This document shows, piece by piece, positions 44,122 to 52,271 of a stretch of 64,000 bases of DNA. Both the position numbers and the translations under genes were made by a program. Positions within the stretch are counted from its first letter, which is position 1; the number at the start of each line of letters is the position of its first letter. The notes under the pieces were generated by a model. It searched no databases and had not been told where the DNA came from. It was given only the letters and a program-made list of their open reading frames with translations. The stretch covers positions 62,001 to 126,000 of the forward strand of contig JAMLGI010000003.1 in the NCBI GenBank assembly GCA_023958085.1. The letters run 5' to 3'. The DNA is from Solirubrobacterales bacterium. GTDB lineage: Bacteria > Actinomycetota > Thermoleophilia > Solirubrobacterales > 70-9.

Positions 44122-44886
44122 TTAACCGAGCGTCTTCAGAAGCTCGATCACGGCATCGGCCGAAACTGGGGGTGCGTCATGTACCAACCTGCCGTCGCGA
44201 AGCGCGATCAGCCGATCGCCGTGGGCGGCGGCGTCGGGCTCATGGGTCACCATGATCACGGTCTGGTCAAACTCGTCGACCGCCCCGCGAAGCAGCCCGA
44301 GCACGTCCGCGGAGGATTTCGAGTCGAGGTTGCCGGTCGGTTCGTCCGCGAACAGCACCGCCGGCCTGGTGACCAGGGCGCGGGCGACTGCCACCCGCTG
44401 CTGCTGGCCGCCGGAGAGCTCGGAGGGACGGTGTTGGCGGCGATCGGCGAGCCCGACCCGCTCGATCACCCGATCCACCCAGGCCCGGTCCGGGGTCTTG
44501 CGGGCAATCGAGAGCGGCAGCAGGATGTTCTCCTCGGCACTCAGTACCGGCAGGAGGTTGAAGAACTGGAAGACGAAACCGAGTTTGTCCCGTCGCAGAC
44601 GGGTCAGTTCCGAATCGCCGAGACCGGTGATCTCGGTTCCGTCAATCTCCACCTGTCCCTCGGTCGGCCGGTCGAGCCCGGCGAGGATGTGCATCAGGGT
44701 TGACTTGCCGGATCCCGAGGGACCCATTATCGAGGTGAACCGTCCGGGTTCGAACGACACATCGATCCCGTCGAGGGCCTTGACCTCGGCATCACCGATG
44801 CCGTAGGTGCGCTTCACGCCGGTCGCCTTGACGATCGCGGCGGCAGGGACATCGAGCGGGTGGGGAGATTCGACAGTTGCTTCCAC
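44122..44886 (-). CDS. ABC transporter ATP-binding protein, LolD/MacB-type
   Basis: 254 residues from the GTG at 44886. Walker A MGPSGSGKSTLMH, Q-loop VFQFFNLLPVL, signature LSGGQQQRVAVARAL, Walker B AVLFADEPTGNLD and H-loop VTHEPD. The frame begins with a TTG at 44919, but TAGGTT lies 7 nt before the GTG (44894-44899). Supplies energy for the FtsX-type permease encoded just downstream. Confidence 0.93.
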   Translation of the reverse strand: MEATVESPHPLDVPAAAIVKATGVKRTYGIGDAEVKALDGIDVSFEPGRFTSIMGPSGSGKSTLMHILAGLDRPTEGQVEIDGTEITGLGDSELTRLRRDKLGFVFQFFNLLPVLSAEENILLPLSIARKTPDRAWVDRVIERVGLADRRQHRPSELSGGQQQRVAVARALVTRPAVLFADEPTGNLDSKSSADVLGLLRGAVDEFDQTVIMVTHEPDAAAHGDRLIALRDGRLVHDAPPVSADAVIELLKTLG

Positions 44887-44893
44887 GCGGGTG

Positions 44894-44899
44894 AACCTA
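44894..44899 (-). promoter_or_regulatory. -10 box of the LolD-type ABC operon
   Basis: TAGGTT on the minus strand, 7 nt before the GTG at 44886. It selects this GTG over the TTG at 44919. Confidence 0.5.
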
Positions 44900-45018
44900 C
44901 CAGCGTCAAGCGGGTTCAAGACACCCGTAGGGGAAATCCCCGGCGCACCCTGATCCCGCCTTGCGGTCGCGCTTTCGGCCCCGGATCGTGCCCCGGGGAG
45001 GTGAGGTCCGGCGGCCGG

Positions 45019-46026
45019 CTACCGCAGGGTCTCGGCCAGCCGGGTGGCAGCCGCATCGGCGGCGACCCGGTCGATCAGACGCTGAACCTCTCCGATCGGT
45101 GGCTTCATCGACTCCCGGGTCACCCCGTGCTCGGCACAGATGGCGAGCAGGTCCCGCTTCCAGTCCTGGGGGATCCTGACACTCCAGCCGTAGGCCGACC
45201 AGGAGCGCTTGCTTGGGACCCGGGCCTTGCGGTCGGCGTGGGGGAAGTAGATGGTCAGGGTGCTCACGTCCCGGGCCACCCGGTCGTTCATGGTTTCGAT
45301 GTTCAGGGTCTCGACACTGCCTTCGGGCCGATCGTAAGTGAACATCGGCTGCCGGCCGCCGCCGGACCAGAGGCCGCCGGCCAGAAACCTTCCCTCCTGG
45401 GCCCGGATCGAGGGATGAAGATCGCGGGCCGAGATCGGGGCGACCCGGGCGCTCCACCGGTCCCGGTCTCGTCCCCACTTGATCCACTCATGCCAAGGCA
45501 GTCGGCCCCGGGAGTCGGTGGCGATCGTGTTCTCCGCCTCCCGGGTCGAGATCAGGAAGACCCGGCCGTCGAGATCCATGTTGGCCGAGCAGGCAAAGTA
45601 GATCGACGCGGCCGGTCCGGCCGTAACATCGATCAATCGGGTCGGCATCAGGTAGTGCTGGAGCAGACAGAGCAGTTCCAGATCATCCATGTGACGCCCG
45701 AGTCCGTTGTCCCGGGCGGCGGCGATGATCGCCTTTTCGGCCGCCACCATGGCCGGTTCCACCAGTGATTCGTGGGCGCCCCCGGACCCTGCGTCCCTCT
45801 CTTCACGTTCAACCAGCGCATCCTTGGCGACGCGATAGAGGCTGGACGTCAGGCCCCTTGCGGCGTTGCTCTGGCCCCGAAAGTAGAGACCCCAGCCTTC
45901 TCTCCGGTAGGAGTCGATCCGATCGCCGTGAAGCAGATCCCAGAACTCCTCCGGCGAATCGGGCCGCTGTGGACCCTGATTCAACTCCCGTTCCAGAAAG
46001 AACTTCTCTACCGAGAACTCGCCCAT
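45019..46026 (-). CDS. FRG-domain protein
   Basis: 335 residues from the ATG at 46026. The N-terminal part has LYFRGQSNAARGLTSSLYR, the FRG domain name motif, and continues with LLCLLQHYLMPTRLIDVTAGPAASIYFACS, a conserved FRG-family helix. The C-terminal half has no recognised domain. FRG proteins are often found in defence islands and abortive-infection settings, but the biochemical activity is not firmly established. It has a near-consensus promoter (TTGACA, 17 nt, GATCAT), so it is transcribed on its own. Confidence 0.85.
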   Translation of the reverse strand: MGEFSVEKFFLERELNQGPQRPDSPEEFWDLLHGDRIDSYRREGWGLYFRGQSNAARGLTSSLYRVAKDALVEREERDAGSGGAHESLVEPAMVAAEKAIIAAARDNGLGRHMDDLELLCLLQHYLMPTRLIDVTAGPAASIYFACSANMDLDGRVFLISTREAENTIATDSRGRLPWHEWIKWGRDRDRWSARVAPISARDLHPSIRAQEGRFLAGGLWSGGGRQPMFTYDRPEGSVETLNIETMNDRVARDVSTLTIYFPHADRKARVPSKRSWSAYGWSVRIPQDWKRDLLAICAEHGVTRESMKPPIGEVQRLIDRVAADAAATRLAETLR

Positions 46027-46033
46027 GGCCCGG

Positions 46034-46062
46034 ATGATCGACGGCGCACCAGGATCTGTCAA
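46034..46062 (-). promoter_or_regulatory. Promoter of the FRG gene
   Basis: A -35 TTGACA (46057-46062), 17-nt spacer, then GATCAT (46034-46039), 7 nt before the ATG. Suggests leaderless transcription. Confidence 0.65.
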
Positions 46063-46133
46063 GCCGGGTCCGCAACTCGCGGGTTGCCGGAAGCACGAGG
46101 CGTTACCGGTTGACCCGTCCCCGCCGCGGACAC

Positions 46134-47546
46134 TCAGTTGTCGCTGCTCATGCCCTCCCCGCCGGCAGGGTCGATCTGCTCGCGGGGGGTCTTGGCCCAG
46201 GTTCCCCGGCCGATCAGCTGGCGTGCTGAGGACCGGAGCAGCACCGGCCAGAGCAGCCAGGTGTAGAACGCATAGACCTGACCGGTGAGGATTCCCTTGA
46301 TGACCCCGAGGATGACCAGGCGATCGCCGGTCTTGGCGGCGATCGATCCCATCACGGTGCCGCCGAAACCGAGCAGATAGAGCAGGTAGAGCCACCACCA
46401 CCGGTCCGCGTGGGTGAAGAACCGGACGTCGGCGAAGAGCCAGAGGTAGATCGAGGCGACAAACGATGCCCCGATCACCATCTGGAGGATCGGCATCAGC
46501 AGGAAAACAACCTGCTCGATCCGGGCCGGGAGGAAAAGCCTTGAACCAACCACATCGTCAATCAGGCCGATCGCCTGGAGGTTGCCCTGGGACCACCGGG
46601 TCCGCTGCCGGAAGAGGCGCCGCAGCCCGGGAAGACCCTGCTGCTCGACCGTCGCCTGGTTGTCCTGCTCGCACCTCCAGCCGGCACACATCAGTCGCAA
46701 TCCCAGATCCTGATCCTCGGTCAACCGGTCACGCCAGGGGCCACGGCTGGCTGAGGCGAGGGCCAGTTCCGGCTCGGGACCTTCCGGCCCGGCAACGGCC
46801 CCCTCGGTCTCGGTTCGCCGGTCGTCGATCGCCTGGAGTGCCGCCATCCGGTTGTACTGGCCGTTGCCCCCCATCCCGGCGGTGCCCCACCTGGTCCGCC
46901 CGGCCTGGAAGAGCTTCCCGTAGATCGAGAACTCGAGGTCCTGGAACCAGGTCAGGATGCGGTGGCGGTTGTAGATCCGGACCAGAGTCTGAACCCCGCC
47001 CACCTCGGGATCGACAAAATGCCGGGCCACGAATCCGGGGCTTTCCGGGGCGATCCGGCCGTCGGCATCGACCACACAGAGGATCGTGTTCTCCGGCTCC
47101 AGTTCGAACCGGGCCTCCAGCTCGTGGAAAGCGAAGTTGAGCGCAGCCGCCTTTCCCTGACGGGCCTCGGGAGATCTGCGCTCGAGGACGATCAGCCCGG
47201 GAACATCCAGCGAACCGAGGATCTCCGCGGTCCGGTCGTCGGAACCGTCATTGATCACAACGATCCGCTTGCGTTCCACCTCGAGCAGGTCGAGCCGGCC
47301 GACGCTGTCCGCGATCGTGACTTCCTCGTTCAGCGCCGGCACCAGGAAGACCCAGTCGAACCGGTCCGGGTCGACCCCGTCCCGACGCGCCAGCTCGCGG
47401 TCCGACCTGAGACCCCGGACGAACAGCACCACGGTCCAGGCGAACATCGCCACCACGATCACGAAGGTGATCAGAAAGAGAACCCGCAGACCCGGATTCA
47501 GCCCGGTGAAGGGGAAGAACTCGACCGCTGTCAGGAACGAAACCAA
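46134..47546 (-). CDS. Family 2 glycosyltransferase, membrane processive type
   Basis: 470 residues. One N-terminal membrane helix pair, then the GT2 domain: VFLVPALNEEVTI, VVINDGSDDRTAEIL, DADG (metal), TEDQDLGLRL and RQRTRWSQGNLQ (QxxRW acceptor/processivity motif). Four more hydrophobic segments follow (IEQVVFLLMPILQMVIGASF and others). Resembles cellulose/hyaluronan/chitin-type synthases. The TTG start overlaps the UDP-GlcNAc 2-epimerase gene by 16 nt, which suggests a ManNAc-containing or related polysaccharide. Confidence 0.88.
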   Translation of the reverse strand: MVSFLTAVEFFPFTGLNPGLRVLFLITFVIVVAMFAWTVVLFVRGLRSDRELARRDGVDPDRFDWVFLVPALNEEVTIADSVGRLDLLEVERKRIVVINDGSDDRTAEILGSLDVPGLIVLERRSPEARQGKAAALNFAFHELEARFELEPENTILCVVDADGRIAPESPGFVARHFVDPEVGGVQTLVRIYNRHRILTWFQDLEFSIYGKLFQAGRTRWGTAGMGGNGQYNRMAALQAIDDRRTETEGAVAGPEGPEPELALASASRGPWRDRLTEDQDLGLRLMCAGWRCEQDNQATVEQQGLPGLRRLFRQRTRWSQGNLQAIGLIDDVVGSRLFLPARIEQVVFLLMPILQMVIGASFVASIYLWLFADVRFFTHADRWWWLYLLYLLGFGGTVMGSIAAKTGDRLVILGVIKGILTGQVYAFYTWLLWPVLLRSSARQLIGRGTWAKTPREQIDPAGGEGMSSDN

Positions 47547-48934
47547 TGCTCGGCGATGGTTCCGAACTCGAGCCAGGCTTCCTCGATCCGTTTGGAGAGT
47601 CGCTCCTCGTGATGGCGGTCCGATTCCGGGATCAGGGCAGGGTCCATCCGGTTGGGTGTGGTGTCCGAGAGGGTGTATCCGGCCGCCTCGATCACCGCAC
47701 GACGGGTGAAGGAGGAACGGAACGGCTCCGGCATCGGCCCGCCTGCGTACAGGGTGGTGAGGGCGGCGACGATCCGTTCCGAGGCCCGACCGTCGCCGTA
47801 CGGGTTCTCGGCCTCGCTCATCTTCAGGTAGGCCTCTTCGCTTTCGAGCAGCACACTCGCTTCGGCATGGATCCGGCCGGAGTCGGTGCCGACCAGCATC
47901 AGGGTGCCGGCCTCGATCCCCTCCTTGCGCTCAGTCGATTCCCGACAGACCAGAACCGGCTTGCCGAGCGAAGGTGCCTCCTCCTGGATCCCGCCGGAAT
48001 CCGTGATCACCAGATAGGAACGGGCCAGAAGCCGGGCGAACTCGGGGTAGGAAAGGGAGTCGGTCAGACAGACGTTCGGCAGGTCGGCAAGCGACTCCCA
48101 CTGGCGGCGCACATCCGGGTTCGGGTGTCTCGGAACGACGAAGTACACGTCCGGGTGTTCGACCGCGAGCAGCCTGACCCCGGTCGCGATGCCTTCCAGA
48201 CCGTCACCCCAGTTCTCACGCCGGTGGGCGGTGACGACGACGACCCGGCGATCGCTCTCCGCGATCCCGGCAACCCCCGGATCGGAGAACTCGACTTCGA
48301 GGCCGGCCGCCCACTCGAGGGCATCGATTCCGGTGTTGCCGGTGATGAAGATCTGGCTCACCGGCACCTCTTCCCGGACCAGGTTTTCGAGGTTGTGAGA
48401 GGTCGGGGCCAAATGAAACGCGGCAATACAGGTGATCAACTGGCGGTTGATCTCCTCCGGGAACGGGGTGAGGTTGGATCCGGTCCGCAGCCCCGCCTCC
48501 ACATGAACCACCGGAATCCGCAGATGGAAGGCCGCCAGCGCGGCGGCGAAGGCGGAAGTGGTGTCCCCGTGGACGAGAATCGCCAACGGGTACTCGCCGG
48601 ATGTGGCCTCCTCCTGCTTTACCGTCCCGTCAGCCCCGTACTGGACCCGCACGAAGTCATCGAGCCGACCCATCACCTCCCGGACCCGGTCGTTCAGCTC
48701 GCTGCGGGCCCCGCCGACCCAGAGATCGAAATCGACCTCGATCCCGGCGAGATCGAAAACATCTCGGACCATCTCGTGATGCTGGCCGGTCGACACCACC
48801 TGAGGCACGAAGTACGGGCTCTGTTTGAGCGCCAGGATCATCGGGACCAGCTTGATCGCCTCCGGTCGCGTGCCGACAACGACCAGAATCTTGACCGGGA
48901 CGAGGTCCCTGCTCTCGAGAGTCTGCGATTCCAC
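47531..48934 (-). CDS. wecB: UDP-N-acetylglucosamine 2-epimerase (non-hydrolysing)
   Basis: 467 residues, longer than usual (~370-380) owing to extra loops and a C-tail. VKILVVVGTRPEAIKLVPMI, VVSTGQHHEMV, VVHVEAGLRTGSN, FPEEINRQLI, NTGIDAL, TAHRRENWG and ITDSGGIQEEAPSLGKPVLVCR are the family signatures. It converts UDP-GlcNAc to UDP-ManNAc. GTG start, with TATTCT (48943-48948) 8 nt before it. In an operon with the glycosyltransferase. Confidence 0.94.
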   Translation of the reverse strand: MESQTLESRDLVPVKILVVVGTRPEAIKLVPMILALKQSPYFVPQVVSTGQHHEMVRDVFDLAGIEVDFDLWVGGARSELNDRVREVMGRLDDFVRVQYGADGTVKQEEATSGEYPLAILVHGDTTSAFAAALAAFHLRIPVVHVEAGLRTGSNLTPFPEEINRQLITCIAAFHLAPTSHNLENLVREEVPVSQIFITGNTGIDALEWAAGLEVEFSDPGVAGIAESDRRVVVVTAHRRENWGDGLEGIATGVRLLAVEHPDVYFVVPRHPNPDVRRQWESLADLPNVCLTDSLSYPEFARLLARSYLVITDSGGIQEEAPSLGKPVLVCRESTERKEGIEAGTLMLVGTDSGRIHAEASVLLESEEAYLKMSEAENPYGDGRASERIVAALTTLYAGGPMPEPFRSSFTRRAVIEAAGYTLSDTTPNRMDPALIPESDRHHEERLSKRIEEAWLEFGTIAEHWFRS

Positions 48935-49031
48935 CCGGATGAAGAATATCCCGAGATCGGCGGCTGCCGCCCAACCGAGTCCCGGGGCCGGCCCCGCCGG
49001 AACCGCCGAACCTGAACCCGCTGCTTCGAAC

Positions 49032-49358
49032 TCAGTTCAACCGGGCCCGCTCGGCGGTCTCCCGTTCCAGGTCTGCGAGGATCCGTTCCCGGATCAAGGC
49101 GATCAGTCCGGCCGCCTCGAGGCAGGGGCCTTCTCCTTCGGAGACCAGGGCCGGCAGGGCGAGGTCCATGTAGCGTCGGGTCACCTCGATCAACGCCTGT
49201 TCCTCCTGGTCCTCGCCATCTTCCGCCTCCAGGACCCGCATCTGAGCGATCACGGTCAGCGTGCCAGCCGTGTGAAGCAGCTCCATCACCAGCCCGCAGG
49301 CGGCAAGTTCGCCTCGGGAAGCATCTACATCCAGAAAGTCATCGATCTCCATGACCAT
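49032..49358 (-). CDS. Small helical hypothetical protein
   Basis: 108 residues from the ATG at 49358; a second ATG lies two codons later at 49352, and the frame opens further upstream. The body is acidic and alpha-helical (LVMELLHTAGTLTVIAQMRVL, LIEVTRRYMDLALPALVSEG). No motif, signal peptide or membrane segment. Downstream of the acyl-CoA dehydrogenase but separated from it by a hairpin. Function unknown. Confidence 0.65.
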   Translation of the reverse strand: MVMEIDDFLDVDASRGELAACGLVMELLHTAGTLTVIAQMRVLEAEDGEDQEEQALIEVTRRYMDLALPALVSEGEGPCLEAAGLIALIRERILADLERETAERARLN

Positions 49359-49424
49359 GCAAGGTGCCCACGCCCGGAATCTCTCCCCCCTCCAGCGCTC
49401 GAGGCCGGATTCTGCGCTTCCGGA

Positions 49425-49460
49425 ACGCAAAGGGGCGACCCGAAGGCCGCCCCTTTGCGT
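49425..49460 (-). terminator. Hairpin after the acyl-CoA dehydrogenase gene
   Basis: A perfect 13-bp stem (ACGCAAAGGGGCG / CGCCCCTTTGCGT) with a 10-nt loop, 53 nt beyond the gene's stop codon. No U-tract. Confidence 0.65.
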
Positions 49461-49513
49461 GGTTTCCGGTCCGGCCGGGCTGTCCGGCGTGGTGGACCTT
49501 GTCCCTCCCCTGT

Positions 49514-50662
49514 TCAGACGTTTCGCGGAAGCAGGACCTCGCGGGCGATAACCATGCGCTGGATCTGGCTGGTGCCTTCGTACAGCTGCATGATCTTGGC
49601 GTCACGCATGAACTTCTCGACCTGGTACTCCTTGATGAACCCGTAACCGCCGAACACCTGAACGGCATCGGTGGCAACCTCCATCGCCGAGTCGGAGGCG
49701 AAGCGCTTGGCCTCCGAGGAGGTGAGCGTGTTGCGCTGGCCGTTGTCCAGCTGCGAGGCCGACTGCCAGGTGAGCAGCCGGGCAGCGTCAACCTTGACCG
49801 CCATGTCGGCGATCAGGAACTGGATCGCCTGGTGCATCGCGATCGGCACCCCGAACTGCTGGCGCTCCTTCGAGTACTGGACCGCGGCGTCGAAGGCCGA
49901 GCGGGCAATCCCGGTTGCCATCGCAGCAACCCCGGGACGGGTCCGGTCGAGGGTCATCATCGCCAGCTTGAAGCCCTTGTTCTCCTCGCCGATCATGTTC
50001 TCGGCCGGAACCTCGACGTCGTTGAAGGTCAGGGCGACGGTGTTCGAGGCCCGCTGACCCATCTTGTCTTCCTTCTTGTCGACCACGATGCCGTCCTGTT
50101 TGTCGACCACGAAAGCGGTGATGCCGCGGCTACCGGCGTCCGGATCGGTCTTGGCGTAGACCGTGAACCAGTCGGCGTACTGACCGTTGGTGATGAACAT
50201 CTTGGAGCCGTTGATGACGTACTTGTCACCCTTCTTCACGGCGCGGGTCTTCATCCCCGCCACATCCGACCCGGCATCCGGCTCTGTCAGGCAGAACGAA
50301 GCCAGCTTCGGCTCCTCGGCGAGCATCCCGAGGTACTTCTTCTTGGTCTCCTCGGAGCCGCCGAGGGCGACCGGGGCCGAGGCGAGCCCGTTGCAGGCGA
50401 GCGAGGTGCCGATGCCGGAGCAGCCCCAGCCGAACTCCTCCTCGATCAGGCAGCCGGACAGGTAGTCGAGACCCGGTCCGCCGTACTCCTCCGGCACGTG
50501 GGTGTTCATCAGGCCGATGTCCCAGGCCTTCTTGATCACATCTCCCGGCCAGGTGCCGTCCTTGTCGTACTCGAAAGCGACGCTTCGCATTTCGTTCTCC
50601 GCGAAGTCATGCGCCATCTCGCGCAGGGCTTCCTGCTCGTCGGTAAGCGTGAAGTCAACCAC
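49514..50662 (-). CDS. Acyl-CoA dehydrogenase
   Basis: 382 residues. Family signature AEEPKLASFCLTEPDAGSDVAGMKTRA, then GSKMFITNGQYADWF, the FAD/acyl region MMTLDRTRPGVAAMATGIAR, and C-terminal QVFGGYGFIKEYQVEKFMRDAKIMQLYEGTSQIQ with the catalytic Glu in YEGTSQIQR. The first step of beta-oxidation. GTG start (MVDFTLT) with SD AAGGAG ~13 nt upstream. The operator-like repeat 81 nt upstream (50743-50758) shares TTGACTCG with the fused beta-oxidation gene at 20717. Confidence 0.95.
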   Translation of the reverse strand: MVDFTLTDEQEALREMAHDFAENEMRSVAFEYDKDGTWPGDVIKKAWDIGLMNTHVPEEYGGPGLDYLSGCLIEEEFGWGCSGIGTSLACNGLASAPVALGGSEETKKKYLGMLAEEPKLASFCLTEPDAGSDVAGMKTRAVKKGDKYVINGSKMFITNGQYADWFTVYAKTDPDAGSRGITAFVVDKQDGIVVDKKEDKMGQRASNTVALTFNDVEVPAENMIGEENKGFKLAMMTLDRTRPGVAAMATGIARSAFDAAVQYSKERQQFGVPIAMHQAIQFLIADMAVKVDAARLLTWQSASQLDNGQRNTLTSSEAKRFASDSAMEVATDAVQVFGGYGFIKEYQVEKFMRDAKIMQLYEGTSQIQRMVIAREVLLPRNV

Positions 50663-50742
50663 TTCTTCTCAAGCTCCTTGGTTGGTGAAAACTGTGTAGA
50701 CGAGCCACATTTCGGGCGCAGGGCGTACTCCCGGAACCGCCC

Positions 50743-50758
50743 GATTGACTCGTCAATC
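50743..50758. promoter_or_regulatory. Operator-like inverted repeat before the acyl-CoA dehydrogenase
   Basis: GATTGAC-TC-GTCAATC, 7-bp arms, 81 nt upstream of the start codon. The half-site TTGACTCG is the same as in the 22773-22790 palindrome. Confidence 0.65.
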
Positions 50759-50803
50759 AATTGCGATCTGTGAAGGGTACCGGATGCGGGTGGCGGCTGC
50801 CCG

Positions 50804-50809
50804 TACTCT
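50804..50809 (+). promoter_or_regulatory. -10 box of the 50817 gene
   Basis: TACTCT, 7 nt before the ATG at 50817; it sets the start of this gene, whose frame is open back to 50745. Confidence 0.5.
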
Positions 50810-50816
50810 TGGACCG

Positions 50817-51311
50817 ATGCCGATCGAGCCCACATCGACACCTTTGGCGGTCGGGGCCGGGGAGTTCATCCTGGTCCTGCTCCTCCTGGTTGCGATCGTG
50901 GTCCCGGTGGCCGCACTTGCTTTCGCCCGCTCGGGCCGGGGTCTCGACGATCTGGGCAGGGGCAGGTTCGCGGTTGATTTCGAGCGGGACTCGTCCGGCG
51001 AGGCCGAGGACGCCTGGCGGGAGCAGGAGCTTCGCCAGCTGATCGAGGCCCGGGCCTGGCGACGGGAACGCCGCGGCGAGCAGCCCGGGGACACCGAGTC
51101 CGAGATCGAGCATCTTCTGGATCCGGATGCCGGTCCGTACCCGGAGGATCACGGGTCGGGGCCACCCCCGATCGCTAATGATCCCGGGGACGGGCTCCGC
51201 GAGGAGGTGCGGCAGGTGGTGCTTGCAAAAAACGAGAGCCGCCTGCGTCGGGGAGAGCCACCGCTGGAGGTCGAGGCGGAAGTCGACCGTCTTCTGGCCG
51301 ACCTCGGGTGA
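50817..51311 (+). CDS. Membrane protein with two homologous short helical repeats
   Basis: 164 residues. One N-terminal membrane helix (FILVLLLLVAIVVPVAALAF), then a cytoplasmic part. Two related units are visible: ELRQLIEARAWRRERRGEQP (ending IEHLL) and EVRQVVLAKNESRLRRGEPP (ending VDRLLADL), each about 30 residues, so an internal duplication. The second resembles a motif often seen in small actinobacterial membrane proteins. Function unknown. Confidence 0.75.
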   Translation: MPIEPTSTPLAVGAGEFILVLLLLVAIVVPVAALAFARSGRGLDDLGRGRFAVDFERDSSGEAEDAWREQELRQLIEARAWRRERRGEQPGDTESEIEHLLDPDAGPYPEDHGSGPPPIANDPGDGLREEVRQVVLAKNESRLRRGEPPLEVEAEVDRLLADLG

Positions 51312-51349
51312 CCGACGCGGCTCCGCCCGAGGATCCGTCCGGGGGCGAT

Positions 51350-51355
51350 TAGTAT
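51350..51355 (+). promoter_or_regulatory. -10 box of the acidic protein gene
   Basis: TAGTAT, exactly 6 nt before the ATG at 51362. Confidence 0.55.
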
Positions 51356-51361
51356 TTGGGC

Positions 51362-51724
51362 ATGGATCAACCCGATGCGTCTGTCGGCCGGGGAACACCG
51401 TTTGAGCTTGAAGACATCGCCGAGCAGCCCGGCACCTACTTCAACCCGCGGACCGAGGTGACGGTGATCGTCGACGACTCCGGATCGATCGACCAGACCG
51501 TGCTGCCGGCGGCAGTCGAGGGGGCAGACTGGTTCCGGGTGTCGGACGAACCGGCGATCGACGAACAGTTCCGCGACGAGCTTCTGGAGGGGTTCGAGGG
51601 CGGACTCCGCTCCGGGAGGGACGGCGCCATCGATGCCGTGACCCTGGAACCGGACGAGGACGATTTCGACCCGGACGGGATCGACGACCTCGATGAAGAC
51701 GACCGGTTCGACCCGGACGACTGA
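51362..51724 (+). CDS. Small acidic hypothetical protein
   Basis: 120 residues, strongly acidic, with a Asp/Glu-rich tail (DEDDFDPDGIDDLDEDDRFD). A beta-like core includes RTEVTVIVDDSGSIDQTVL and DWFRVSDEP. No signal peptide or known domain. The ATG sits 6 nt after a TAGTAT box. Possibly a calcium- or DNA-mimicking acidic protein, but there is no evidence beyond composition. Confidence 0.7.
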   Translation: MDQPDASVGRGTPFELEDIAEQPGTYFNPRTEVTVIVDDSGSIDQTVLPAAVEGADWFRVSDEPAIDEQFRDELLEGFEGGLRSGRDGAIDAVTLEPDEDDFDPDGIDDLDEDDRFDPDD

Positions 51725-51794
51725 GCCGCTCTCAAACCGGCGGGTCGCTCGCCACCGCGCCACCCCGGTGAACCCCATCCCATAGGATCCGGTC

Positions 51795-52268
51795 ATGCTT
51801 GAAGCCGGCTCCAAGGCTCCCGATTTCACCCTGAAGGATCAGGATGGGGAGTCCTTCACCCTCTCCGAAGCCCTCGGGGAGACGATCGTCCTCTACTTCT
51901 ATCCGAAGGCCAACACTCCGGGCTGCACGACCCAGGCCTGTGGAGTCCGCGACCACCGGCTCGATTACAGCCACGCCGGAGCCCGAGTGGTCGGCATCTC
52001 GCCGGACGAAGTCAAGGCAGTCCGCAAGTTCGACGACGACCACGGCCTCGGGTTCACGCTGCTGGCCGACCGGGACCACGAGGTCGCGGGCCTCTACGGC
52101 ACCTGGGTCGAGAAGTCGATGTACGGCAAGAAGTACATGGGAGTCCAGCGGGCCACCTTCATCATCGGCCAGGACGGCAAGATCGCCCGCGTCTTCCCCA
52201 GTGTGCAGCCGAAGAAACATGACGACCAGGTGCTGAAGGCCCTGGTCGAGCTCAACACCACAGTCTGA
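51795..52268 (+). CDS. bcp: Thiol peroxidase, BCP/PrxQ-type peroxiredoxin
   Basis: 157 residues. Peroxidatic and resolving Cys in NTPGCTTQACGVRD (CxxxxC spacing). YFYPKANTPGC, GISPDEVKAVRKF and YGKKYMGVQRATFIIGQDGKI are the BCP family blocks. It reduces hydroperoxides with thioredoxin. The ATG lies 6 nt after TAGGAT (51783-51788). The methyltransferase follows by 3 nt, so it is co-transcribed. Confidence 0.93.
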   Translation: MLEAGSKAPDFTLKDQDGESFTLSEALGETIVLYFYPKANTPGCTTQACGVRDHRLDYSHAGARVVGISPDEVKAVRKFDDDHGLGFTLLADRDHEVAGLYGTWVEKSMYGKKYMGVQRATFIIGQDGKIARVFPSVQPKKHDDQVLKALVELNTTV

Positions 52269-52271
52269 CCG

